DNA from: Marinifilaceae bacterium
Lineage (GTDB): Bacteria; Bacteroidota; Bacteroidia; Bacteroidales; Marinifilaceae
DNA: 64,000 nucleotides
Assembly: GCA_025210485.1 (NCBI GenBank)
Contig: JAOARN010000071.1
Coordinates: forward strand, 1-64,000
Direction of reading: 5' to 3'
Shown: piece by piece, positions 47,734 to 55,346 of the stretch
How the letters are laid out: each line of letters begins with the position of its first letter
Numbering within the stretch: position 1 is the first letter of the stretch
Made by a program: the position numbers and the translations under genes
The notes under the pieces: model-generated
What the model was told of the DNA's origin: nothing
Databases searched by the model: none
Seen by the model: the letters and a program-made list of their open reading frames with translations, nothing else

Positions 47734-48036
47734 ATGGAAAATAAAGAGAAAAATATGCAGGATAAAATTGAGAATTGGAAAAAGAAGTATGGTGATATTT
47801 TTATGTATGAATCTGATGGAAAGATTTGTTATTTAAAAAAGCCAAGTAGAAAAACTTTAGGTGCAGCTGCAGTTGTTGGTCAAAATGATCCTATGAAATA
47901 TAATGAAATTCTTTTGAATAATTGTTGGTTATCTGGTGACAAAGAGCTAAAAACAGATGATAGTTATTTTCTTGGATTATCAGCAAAATTATCGGAACTA
48001 GTTGAAATAAAGGAGGGTGAAATAAAAAAGTTGTAG
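47734..48036 (+). CDS. Tail assembly chaperone, short (zero-frame) product
   Basis: A 100-residue acidic/basic helical protein directly between the tube and tape-measure genes, the place of lambda gpG and Mu gp41. It starts MENKEKNMQDKIENWKKKYG and has LKKPSRKTLGAAAVVGQNDPMKYNEILLNNCWLSGD, a pattern typical of myophage chaperones that resemble 'gp14/G' proteins. The last codons are ata aaa aag ttg tag, a textbook slippery site followed at once by the stop. In long-tailed phages such genes make a short protein and a longer frameshifted one that together load the tape measure during tube assembly. Confidence 0.72.
   Translation: MENKEKNMQDKIENWKKKYGDIFMYESDGKICYLKKPSRKTLGAAAVVGQNDPMKYNEILLNNCWLSGDKELKTDDSYFLGLSAKLSELVEIKEGEIKKL
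48024..48030 (+). other. Programmed -1 frameshift site A AAA AAG
   Basis: The heptamer lies in the zero frame exactly as X XXY YYZ (last base of ata, then aaa, aag) six bases before the stop codon. Sliding back one base leads into a frame that remains open to 48209. Downstream, gagagt (48055-48060) can pair with actctc (48084-48089), and gtact (48040-48044) with agtac (48098-48102), giving a possible two-part stimulatory stem starting 9 bases after the heptamer. Confidence 0.8.
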
Positions 48037-48209
48037 TTGGTACTACTTTAGAAAGAGAGTCTTCGCCTATTTATAAGGGCGATACTCTCATACGGTCAGT
48101 ACTAAATATTAATCCAGATGATTTAAGCGATCAAGAATGGGGGCATCAGGTGGGGATGTCTATTTGGTTTCTTAGTTATAAAGCATCAATTTTTATGCAA
48201 GGTCTTTGA
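48030..48209 (+). CDS. Frameshift extension of the tail assembly chaperone (T-like part)
   Basis: The -1 frame runs 59 codons from gtt at 48030 to the TGA at 48207-48209 and has no own start codon at its beginning, as expected for a T-type extension. The protein continues VVVGTTLERESSPIYK and ends WFLSYKASIFMQGL. Fused to the first 99 residues it gives a product of about 158 residues. The fused form is the one that binds the tape measure in lambda. This frame is too short to be called as a gene and would be missed by automatic annotation. Confidence 0.75.
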   Translation, partial: VVVGTTLERESSPIYKGDTLIRSVLNINPDDLSDQEWGHQVGMSIWFLSYKASIFMQGL

Positions 48210-48649
48210 TAATCTTTTTTTCAATTTAGATAATAGTAAAGATGTTTTTTAATGATTTGCTATTTTATTATAAATAGTAATTTATACATAGAAATGCTAC
48301 GCACTATTAAAAGTATAGTGCGTAGCTATAACGAATGTAGATGGTGTTTATGATTTTATTAGTGTGTAAATTCCTGTGAAGATATTCAATATAATATGTT
48401 GAGGGAACTTGTTGATAATTTTAAAGGGGGTCTACAAAATCCAGCTTTTTATCTCATCATCTCATAATCAAAAATCCACCATAGTTGTTTCATTATGTTT
48501 TGTTTAAATAGGTTTCATATTTGTTTGATTAGTATGTGATTTTGTGACTTCAATATCATTGAAACATCCTACCGATTATAGATTCAAAACCTAGTTTACA
48601 AGATTGGATTATTAGAAAAAATAATAATTAATTATGAAAAATACATATT
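48210..48649. other. Gap inside the tail operon with a perfect 12-base hairpin
   Basis: All other structural genes here are packed within a few bases, yet this 440-base stretch has no frame longer than about 25 codons on the plus strand. It holds a perfect inverted repeat at 48296-48326 (gctacgcactat / atagtgcgtagc, loop seven bases) without a T run. It may be the remnant of a lost gene or insertion, or a regulatory structure between chaperone and tape measure. Confidence 0.5.
48296..48326. repeat. Perfect inverted repeat in the tail-operon gap
   Basis: Twelve-base arms are separated by seven bases. Neither side has the T tract of an intrinsic terminator. No second copy was noticed in the window. 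Confidence 0.7.
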
Positions 48650-51106
48650 ATGTCAGGTGGTAGTCAGATAGCTGTACGTTTAGGAGAAAATATTCCTGAC
48701 CTACTAGATCAAATAGCTAGTAAAGCAGCACAAACCGCATCTACTATATCTCAAAGTTTTAATTTTACGGGCTTAGAAAAAAGTATAGATAGTATTTCGA
48801 AGAAAAAAAGTATAATCAGTTTAGATGCGTTGTCAAGTCTTACGAATTGTTCGAAGGAAGTTGAAGGCTTATGTTCTGAATTGTCCAAATTGGAAAAAAT
48901 AGCTGGAAAAACACCAGATGTTGGTCTTTTGGATAAATTAGAATCAAGTTTGAAAACTGTCATTCAAGATTCATTGAAAACTGTCATTCAAGATTCATTG
49001 AAAATTGAAGAAACCAAGGCTTTATTTAATGTTAGTGCACAGCTAGATAAGGAATCAATGGCAAAACTTGATGCTGAAATAAGAAAGGTATCACTAGAAA
49101 ACAGTCTTGATCCAGTTGAAGCTTTTTCTGGTTTTAGCAAGATTTACGATAAGGTAAAGGACATCAAAAAAGCGATGGAGATAAATACAGTTTCTATGAA
49201 GGCTAGTTATGCTGCGGGAACTACCTCCGATCAGCTTTCGGAGACCTTGATGAAAACTATGTCTGTAGCTCCAAATAAAGATATGGATGCAACAGAACTA
49301 ACTGACAGCTTATTTGCTGCAAAAAGAATAGGCAAAGGTATTGGTTTTCAGGAATTGGAAGAACATTTACCTGGATTAGTTGAGACGGCTAATTCGCTTA
49401 AATATAGCACAAAAGATGTGGCAGGCTTATTTGCATTTATGAGCACAAAAGCAAAGGATGCATCTGCTTCATCAGGTATGTTAAAGGCTGTTTTTAAAGA
49501 TTTGTCGAAAACTAAGGTGCAAAGTTCATTTGCCGCCCAAGGAGTGGATGTTAAGAAGGATGGAAAGTTACTACAACTTGGTGATATTTCGGAACAATTA
49601 TCTTCAAAGATGAAGGGTTTGTCAGATGATGAAAAAATAAAGTTTATGAAAAAACTGGGCTTGAGTTCAGATCAAACTCGGAAGGCTTTTTTATATCTCG
49701 CATCCGATTCCAAAAATCTCACAGAATGTTTAAAACAGGTCAATAATTCGGCAGGTTTAATGAATAAGTCAATATCAGCAAGTACCAATCCATTGGATCA
49801 ACTATCTGCAATAATGAATGATTTTAAGAATGTGGGTGCAGCTTTTGGAGCCTTGTTGGTTCCTGTTATTTCATATGGTATTTCAATTTTAGCAAGTTCT
49901 GTTCATTGGTTATGTGAAGTCTTGATGATTGCTATAGGTGGTATTCAGTCTTTTATACAATCTGTTTTGGAATTAAATCCTTTGGCACTTTATTTAGCAT
50001 ACGTAATAGGGGTTGTCTCTTTAGTGATGACTATGAACACCATTATAGCAAAAAAAGATGCAATATGGAAGAGTATAACTGCTACTGCTACAAGTGTTTG
50101 TACTGCTGCGCAATGGTTGTTTAATACCGCTTTGGCTGCGTGCCCAATAGTTTGGATTGTAGCAGGAATACTTTCATTAGTTGGTGTAATTATGTTAGTC
50201 GCTTCAAAAACTACAGGATGGGGTGAACAGTGGAGTGAGGTTATGAGATTTATAAAATTGGTATGTAGTACTTATATCGGAGGTGTAAAGTTATATTTTA
50301 CTTCTTTACTAAACTGTGTTCTTTATGTTATAGATAAAATTAGGGTAGGATGGTATAAGGTTAAAAATTTCTTTGGATTTGGAGATTCAAAAGAAAATGA
50401 TGCTGAGATAAAGAAGATAAATGATGGAATATCGGAAAGGTATAAGAAACTAAAAGACTCAAAAGACAAATGGGTTTCAAATCTTAAGGATGTAGGTAAA
50501 GGAATAGATATAAAAGTTAAGATGAAAAAAGAGAACAAAGATGAAAATTCATTTGTAAGTAAGGTGATTGGATTCTTTGGAGGTGGCAAAAAAGATGATA
50601 AAAGTTCAAATCAATCAGGCTCAGGAAAAGGAGCTGGAGATAGAACTAAGCCAAATATATTGAATCTAAATGCCTCGGGAAAATATGCAGCCATTGCAAG
50701 TAAGCTTGCTCCTGTTGATATTAGTGGTGTTCAGGGAGGTCATAATACTATTACTCGTAAAATTAACAAATCAGATTCTCAAAATAAGTTGTCGGATGCG
50801 ACTCAAGTTTTTAAAGATCAAAAAGAGAATTACTTGAAAACTATTACTGATGAGGTGAAGAAGATAGCTGCAATTCTAGCTATTTCATGTGCATCTGCAT
50901 CTATGGCATATGCGCAAGATAATTATGTTGAAACGCCTAAAAAGTCATCGTTTAGTGCCGAAACACCAAAAGCAAAGATTGAAAAGTTTTGTGATCAGAT
51001 AGTCATAAACATCCCAAATACGGTTGAGGATCCTGAAGAATTGGTCGATATGATTACAGAAAAAGTAGTGGAACGATTTAATAAAGAACTAGATACCTAT
51101 GAGTAA
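48650..51106 (+). CDS. Tail tape measure protein
   Basis: An 818-residue protein, by far the largest in the locus, that would set tail length and fill the tube lumen. The N-terminal half is helical with the TP901-type core (GFQELEEHLPGLVETANSLKYSTKDVAGLFAFMSTKAKDASASSGMLKAVFKDL). The middle has hydrophobic stretches (about 390-470 and 500-525), and the C-terminus ends in a conserved-looking helical tail. A 24-base tandem duplication near the start repeats SLKTVIQD. Residues about 743-762 (IAAILAISCASASMAYAQ) look like an embedded signal peptide, which is odd. It overlaps the next gene by 8 bases. Confidence 0.88.
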   Translation: MSGGSQIAVRLGENIPDLLDQIASKAAQTASTISQSFNFTGLEKSIDSISKKKSIISLDALSSLTNCSKEVEGLCSELSKLEKIAGKTPDVGLLDKLESSLKTVIQDSLKTVIQDSLKIEETKALFNVSAQLDKESMAKLDAEIRKVSLENSLDPVEAFSGFSKIYDKVKDIKKAMEINTVSMKASYAAGTTSDQLSETLMKTMSVAPNKDMDATELTDSLFAAKRIGKGIGFQELEEHLPGLVETANSLKYSTKDVAGLFAFMSTKAKDASASSGMLKAVFKDLSKTKVQSSFAAQGVDVKKDGKLLQLGDISEQLSSKMKGLSDDEKIKFMKKLGLSSDQTRKAFLYLASDSKNLTECLKQVNNSAGLMNKSISASTNPLDQLSAIMNDFKNVGAAFGALLVPVISYGISILASSVHWLCEVLMIAIGGIQSFIQSVLELNPLALYLAYVIGVVSLVMTMNTIIAKKDAIWKSITATATSVCTAAQWLFNTALAACPIVWIVAGILSLVGVIMLVASKTTGWGEQWSEVMRFIKLVCSTYIGGVKLYFTSLLNCVLYVIDKIRVGWYKVKNFFGFGDSKENDAEIKKINDGISERYKKLKDSKDKWVSNLKDVGKGIDIKVKMKKENKDENSFVSKVIGFFGGGKKDDKSSNQSGSGKGAGDRTKPNILNLNASGKYAAIASKLAPVDISGVQGGHNTITRKINKSDSQNKLSDATQVFKDQKENYLKTITDEVKKIAAILAISCASASMAYAQDNYVETPKKSSFSAETPKAKIEKFCDQIVINIPNTVEDPEELVDMITEKVVERFNKELDTYE
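48950..48997 (+). repeat. 24-base tandem repeat in the tape measure gene
   Basis: Two perfect copies of a 24-base unit (48950-48973 and 48974-48997), each encoding LKTVIQDS, followed by a partial third copy. It adds exactly eight residues per unit and keeps the frame, so it could alter tape length. Confidence 0.9.
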
Positions 51107-51839
51107 AGAATACGATATAAAGCAGATACTGCAATCAACACATCCATATGAGGCTAAACCATTTCCTCTTCTTCAATCACGACCGGATAATCTAAATGCG
51201 TATAAATCAGATGAGAGTATATATGAATTTGAACAAGAAAATCTACGAGATAGTGATCCTGTTTCAAATAATTATAATTCTGATTATGAATTTGATCAAG
51301 TGAACAAAAGAGATGATAAAGCCAAGTCGAATTCTTATAATTCTGATTTCAAATTTGATATCCCAGAACGTGAAGATGTCAAATTAACAAAGAAAGGCGT
51401 GGTTCTAAGGCGTCCTGATTTTTTAGGGAACTATTATTTTATGCCAGTGACATTTGTTCGAAATAACAAAAAATATGAGATTGACCTAGCATTAGTAAGC
51501 ATAACAGCTAAGAAAAAAATTGTGAGCACACCATTGGTGGGAAGAATGGGAAGCATTAAGGAATTAATAAATATTGCAGATTATAGTATTGATATTCAGG
51601 GTGCTATTATTGGGGAAAATCAACAATGGCCAGAAGATAAAATACAGGAGTTTTATGAGCTTTTTTCATTTAATGAATCGTTGGAAATAATTTGTGCTTT
51701 GACCTCTGTATTTCTTGGAGATAACGATAGAGTCATTATTAAAGACATAAGTTTGCCTGCAACTCAAGGGGTTGAGCATGTCCAGAAGATAAATATTAAG
51801 TGTGAATCAGATAGGAAGTATGAACTTATTATTGAATGA
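51099..51839 (+). CDS. DUF6046-like tail protein
   Basis: A 246-residue protein directly after the tape measure, in the slot where Mu has gp43. The C-terminal 150 residues (GNYYFMPVTFVRNNKKYEIDLALVSITAKKKIVSTPLVGRMGSIKELINIADYSIDIQGAII...) match the DUF6046 pattern of Bacteroidota phage tails and probably form a hub or connector. The N-terminal 90 residues carry three imperfect repeats with the core YxSDxxxxF (YKSDESIYEFEQ, YNSDYEFDQ, YNSDFKFD), which look like a flexible linker. It overlaps the hub gene (ATGA). Confidence 0.72.
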   Translation: MSKEYDIKQILQSTHPYEAKPFPLLQSRPDNLNAYKSDESIYEFEQENLRDSDPVSNNYNSDYEFDQVNKRDDKAKSNSYNSDFKFDIPEREDVKLTKKGVVLRRPDFLGNYYFMPVTFVRNNKKYEIDLALVSITAKKKIVSTPLVGRMGSIKELINIADYSIDIQGAIIGENQQWPEDKIQEFYELFSFNESLEIICALTSVFLGDNDRVIIKDISLPATQGVEHVQKINIKCESDRKYELIIE

Positions 51840-52795
51840 TTATGTTTTGTTTATGTAGTGAAATAAATATTAACGGAATAGAATTCTATTCCGTTAATAA
51901 GGTAACAGTTAAAAGAAGTGTTAAGACGATTGCAGATACAGCCAAAATATATTTACCTGTAAGTTCTAGATTAATTCAAAAAGGAAAACATGCTACCAAT
52001 ATCGAAACTGCTAAATTGTTTAAGATAGGTGATAAAGTTAGTATTAAATTAGGTTATAATGGAAATCTGAACACGGAGTTTATAGGTTATGTTAAGCAGT
52101 TTAATTACAAACAACCACTTGAGATAGAGTGCGAAGATGAGTTTTATAATACTCGTCATAAATCTATTAATATAAGTGGCGAGATGAGTTTAGAAGAGCT
52201 TCTTAATCTTTGTGGTTTAGATGTATTATACTGTGAGAAATTAAAACTTAAAAATTTTGTTTCGGATCAAAAGCCTGTTTCTTGGGTTTTAGGGAAATTG
52301 AAATCAAAGTACGGACTAGATATTTTCTTTACAAATGAAGGAAAATTGATTGCTAGTAAAGCCTTTAAAACTGTTGATAAAACAGTCAAGTATCGATTTA
52401 GAGATAATGTGATATCTGAGAGTGAGCTAAAATTTCAGAAAAACACTGATCATAAAATACTTATTAAGGCTGTTTGCTTTCTTAGTGATGGAACGAAGAT
52501 AGAAGAGAAGTATGGAGAGGAAGGTGGAATTGTCAAAAATACATATTTCTATGACGTACAAGATAAGGATGAATTGCAATTATTAGCTGAATATGAAATG
52601 CAAAAATATTTCTCTGATAGTTATAAAGGAAGGTTTAAAACTTTTCTATTCCCATTTGCCCAGCCATGTATGAATGCAGAGTTGACTGATCCTTTGTACT
52701 TTGAAAGGGATGGTAATTATTTTATAAGCTCGACCGATGTTAGTTTCTCAAGTTCAGGAGCAAGAAGAACTGTGGAAATTGGATCTCAAATTTAA
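51836..52795 (+). CDS. Baseplate hub protein (gpD / Mu gp44-like)
   Basis: A 319-residue protein in the position of Mu gp44 (P2 gpD, T4 gp27). It has a gpD-like order: an N-terminal beta barrel (INGIEFYSVNKVTVKRSVKTIADTAKIYLP), a GDKVSIKLGYNGNLNTEFIGYVKQF segment, a central helical domain (SLEELLNLCG...WVLGKLKSKYGLDIFF) and a C-terminal barrel (AELTDPLYFERDGNYFISSTDVSFSSSGARRTVEIG). Trimers would connect the tube to the spike. The start overlaps the previous stop (ATGA at 51836); an ATG at 51842 is also possible. Confidence 0.75.
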   Translation: MIMFCLCSEININGIEFYSVNKVTVKRSVKTIADTAKIYLPVSSRLIQKGKHATNIETAKLFKIGDKVSIKLGYNGNLNTEFIGYVKQFNYKQPLEIECEDEFYNTRHKSINISGEMSLEELLNLCGLDVLYCEKLKLKNFVSDQKPVSWVLGKLKSKYGLDIFFTNEGKLIASKAFKTVDKTVKYRFRDNVISESELKFQKNTDHKILIKAVCFLSDGTKIEEKYGEEGGIVKNTYFYDVQDKDELQLLAEYEMQKYFSDSYKGRFKTFLFPFAQPCMNAELTDPLYFERDGNYFISSTDVSFSSSGARRTVEIGSQI

Positions 52796-52799
52796 ATTT

Positions 52800-53348
52800 A
52801 TGAACATAAAAGAAAGTATTGAGAATTTAATCAAGGATTACTCTTCAGATATTGTACTTGCTAAGATTGTTTCAATTGATTATGATAAGAAAACCTGTGT
52901 GGTGAGTCTTGGCTCTGTCGAATATGTGGATGTTAGGTTGAATTCGATAGTAAAAACAGAATTGCCTGGATTGACTGTATTTCCAAAGATTGGTAGTATG
53001 GTATTGATAAATCAAATTGCCAATTCTTCCGAAATGTATGTTGTTAATACTTCTGAAATTGATAGGTTTAGTTTGAAGATAGAGGATTTCTGTCTTGATG
53101 TATCTGAAGACGGTTTCACATTCAATCAGGCAAAGCTGGGTAGTTATGCTTCGGATATCAATAAGTTGGTTGAAAAGATAAATAAACTGGAGACGGAGAT
53201 AAACGATCTGAAAGGAGTATTTAAAAACTGGGCACCTGCTCCGCAAGATGGTGGTGCTCAGTTGAAAACGGCTGTTGCGTCTTGGACAGCAAAGTCAATA
53301 GAAACAACTACGGTGGACGATATAAAAGATGAAACTATTAAACATTAA
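52800..53348 (+). CDS. Baseplate spike protein (gpV / Mu gp45-like)
   Basis: A 182-residue protein. The ATG at 52800 starts five bases after the previous stop; an earlier in-frame ATG at 52737 lies inside the hub gene and is rejected. Residues 20-100 form an OB-like domain (IVLAKIVSIDYDKKTCVVSLGS, then PGLTVFPKIGSMVLINQIANSSEMYVVNTSEID), as in gpV spikes. A coiled coil (about 115-140, DINKLVEKINKLETEINDLKGVF) and a tail follow. No HxH metal-tip motif is visible at its end, so another protein may tip the spike. Confidence 0.75.
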   Translation: MNIKESIENLIKDYSSDIVLAKIVSIDYDKKTCVVSLGSVEYVDVRLNSIVKTELPGLTVFPKIGSMVLINQIANSSEMYVVNTSEIDRFSLKIEDFCLDVSEDGFTFNQAKLGSYASDINKLVEKINKLETEINDLKGVFKNWAPAPQDGGAQLKTAVASWTAKSIETTTVDDIKDETIKH

Positions 53349-53351
53349 ATT

Positions 53352-53573
53352 ATGGCATTAGATAAAGCTAAATTAGAAAAAGATATATCTACAGGGATTA
53401 ATGAGATTGATCTTACGGAGGGTGGTGTAAGTTCCAAAATTGCAAAGATTATAGCATGCTCGGTAGATGAATACATAAAGTCAGCAACAATAAGCGTTGC
53501 TGCAGGAATTACTGTTACAACTTCTGCTGGGGCTGGAACTACAACAAGTGTAGGAACAGCAAGCATATCTTAA
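53352..53573 (+). CDS. Small baseplate-region protein, function unknown
   Basis: A 73-residue protein with a helical front (ALDKAKLEKDISTGINEI) and a Gly/Thr/Ala/Ser-rich C-terminus (YIKSATISVAAGITVTTSAGAGTTTSVGTASIS). Small proteins with this build often lie between the spike and the gp25-like gene in Bacteroidota phages. The beta-rich, low-complexity tail could be part of the spike tip or another trimeric element; this is a guess. Confidence 0.6.
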   Translation: MALDKAKLEKDISTGINEIDLTEGGVSSKIAKIIACSVDEYIKSATISVAAGITVTTSAGAGTTTSVGTASIS

Positions 53574-53584
53574 ATCATAAAATT

Positions 53585-53866
53585 ATGGATGATATCTTAT
53601 TTGATAACAGCAATGATTTGCTAATCGGAGCTGGAGATCTCGAATTAGGAAACTCCAATGAGCAAAATAAGTATATGTTACTTGCTTGTTCCAGTGGAGA
53701 GTATAAGGAGTTTCCATTTGTAGGTTGCGGTTTGCGTGACTTTATAAATGAAAATAGTCCAGAAAATATGTTTACACAAATACGTAAGCAGTTCGATAAA
53801 GATGGATTATCGGTTAAGTCTATTTCTTACAAACATAATAAACTGAATATTGATGCAAACTATTAA
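53585..53866 (+). CDS. gp25-like baseplate wedge protein (Mu gp46-like)
   Basis: A 93-residue protein in the usual place, between spike and baseplate J. The DLELGNSNEQNKYMLLACSSGEYKEFPFVGCGLRDFINE segment fits the gp25/gpW core, where the 'G' loops and the E-x-P-x-x-G-x-x-L arrangement are typical. It would be part of the wedge that triggers sheath contraction. It overlaps the LysM gene by 14 bases. Confidence 0.72.
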   Translation: MDDILFDNSNDLLIGAGDLELGNSNEQNKYMLLACSSGEYKEFPFVGCGLRDFINENSPENMFTQIRKQFDKDGLSVKSISYKHNKLNIDANY

Positions 53867-54074
53867 ACTGTTAAAAGGACAAAGTCTGATAGATATAGCC
53901 ATTCAGGAGTATTGCAATATTGAAGCCATTCCTGAGATAATAAGCTTAAATCAATTGGAGGATATAGATGTTACTGCATCTTTGAAGCTTGAATCATTGA
54001 TAATTGACAAAGATTCCAAATTGGTAAAAAAGAAATATTTAAGTGAATTGAATAATAAAAAAATACTATCATAA
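53853..54074 (+). CDS. LysM-like tail protein (gpX-like)
   Basis: A 73-residue protein consisting of one LysM-like fold: LLKGQSLIDIAIQEYCNIEAIPEIISLNQLEDIDVTASLKLESLIID. P2 gpX and T4 gp53 are similar small LysM proteins that staple the wedge to the hub. The ATG at 53853 is preferred over the TTG at 53850. It overlaps the gp25-like gene, so translation is coupled. Confidence 0.7.
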   Translation: MQTIKLLKGQSLIDIAIQEYCNIEAIPEIISLNQLEDIDVTASLKLESLIIDKDSKLVKKKYLSELNNKKILS

Positions 54075-54075
54075 T

Positions 54076-54864
54076 ATGGCAAGGACTGTTAATGAAATTC
54101 AAAATCAAATTTTGGACCAAATAAAATCTGAAATACCTCAATTGAACTCTACTAGTAAAACAGCTATATATAGACTGTTTTCATATATAATTGCTTGTTC
54201 TATTTATTTATTTGAAATCATATTGGATAATCATAAAAAAGATGTTGATAAGATTATTGAGGAGAATAAAATAGGAAGAATTCCCTGGTATGTCAAACTA
54301 GTTAAAGATTTTCAGCTTGATACAGAAATCTTTATTATTGATGGAATTCCAAAATATAAGATTATAGATGAAAAAAAGAAAATAGTAAAGAAGGTCGCAA
54401 TTGTAGAACAGGAGGAAAAGCTTAAGATTAAACTAGCTAAGACCAAGGATAAGAAGCTTGTCCCCTTGAGTGAAACTGAGCTTCTGCAACTCGAAAACTA
54501 TTTGGATAAAACTCGTATAGCAGGGACATCTATCGAACTTGTGAGCCTGAATGCTGACAAATTGTACTATGAGATTGATATTTATTTTGATGCAATATTT
54601 AATAGTGATGATGTCAAGAACAGACTGCTTGATAGAATGAATCTCTTTAGAGACAATGATAGTTTTGATTCTGTTTTTAAAAGGCACGAATTTCTTAGTC
54701 AAATATTAGAAACTGAGGCTGTCGTTGATTGCAAAATAAGGGTTTTGAAAGCAAAACAGGGTGAGGATATTGAATCTATTGATTTGGTTTATGATGTCAA
54801 GGCAGGATATTTTAACTGGGATGAAAATTCAAGTATTAATATGATAAATTCAAATTTATTATGA
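54076..54864 (+). CDS. Baseplate J-like protein (Mu gp47-like)
   Basis: A 262-residue protein in the gpJ slot. The N-terminus (ARTVNEIQNQILDQIKSEIPQLNSTSKTAIYRLFSYIIACSIYLFEIILDNH) has the usual opening helices. The C-terminal half (DKLYYEIDIYFDAIFNSDDVKNRLLDRMNLFRDNDSFDSVFKRHEFLSQILETEAVVDCKIRVLKAKQGED) resembles the gpJ core. It would form the wedge arm that links the baseplate ring to the fibres. Family membership is inferred from synteny and general pattern. Confidence 0.68.
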   Translation: MARTVNEIQNQILDQIKSEIPQLNSTSKTAIYRLFSYIIACSIYLFEIILDNHKKDVDKIIEENKIGRIPWYVKLVKDFQLDTEIFIIDGIPKYKIIDEKKKIVKKVAIVEQEEKLKIKLAKTKDKKLVPLSETELLQLENYLDKTRIAGTSIELVSLNADKLYYEIDIYFDAIFNSDDVKNRLLDRMNLFRDNDSFDSVFKRHEFLSQILETEAVVDCKIRVLKAKQGEDIESIDLVYDVKAGYFNWDENSSINMINSNLL

Positions 54865-55337
54865 TAAAAATTAATTTTGATACTTATCTTAAAATACAGC
54901 TGCCATTTTCTTTAAGAAGAAAGAAATTCATAGCTTTCTTAAATTCATTACTTTATCCTATAAAATATCTTTATAGTAATGATTTTGAAAATTACAGATC
55001 TCGTTCAAGTTATCTGGCTCAGATAAATGGGCAGGTTTACAGCATACAAGAACATCTTAATAATGAAATGGATAGTAAAAACAGGAATATCCAGATAATT
55101 CATAATAGATCTTCTGGTTTGCATCTGTCGCTTATTTCAGAAGCATATAAAACAGCATATCTGAGTTTAATTTCAGAGGGTGATGGAAGTTTTATTGCCC
55201 TAGAAGGTGAGGAACAAGAAAACTTAGATGCAGGTTTTATTGTACTAATGCCAAAATATATAAATGAGGATAGGTTAAGAGCTATAATAATGGACTTTAA
55301 GTTGGCAGGCAAATCATTTAAAATTGAAACTAACTAA
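54861..55337 (+). CDS. gp48/gpI-like baseplate protein
   Basis: A 158-residue protein that follows the baseplate J-like gene with an ATGA overlap, the position of Mu gp48 / P2 gpI, which join the fibre to the wedge. It has a helical front (LPFSLRRKKFIAFLNSLLYPIKYLYSNDFENYRSR) and a mixed C-terminus. No motif proves its function; it is called by position. Confidence 0.55.
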   Translation: MIKINFDTYLKIQLPFSLRRKKFIAFLNSLLYPIKYLYSNDFENYRSRSSYLAQINGQVYSIQEHLNNEMDSKNRNIQIIHNRSSGLHLSLISEAYKTAYLSLISEGDGSFIALEGEEQENLDAGFIVLMPKYINEDRLRAIIMDFKLAGKSFKIETN

Positions 55338-55346
55338 TAAATAATT

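Noticed and set aside
48950-48997. CRISPR-like direct repeats
   Set aside because: Two head-to-tail 24-base copies without spacers, inside a coding frame.
52737-52799. Longer N-terminus for the spike protein
   Set aside because: It would overlap the hub gene by about 60 bases; the ATG at 52800 lies five bases after the hub stop and matches the usual arrangement.
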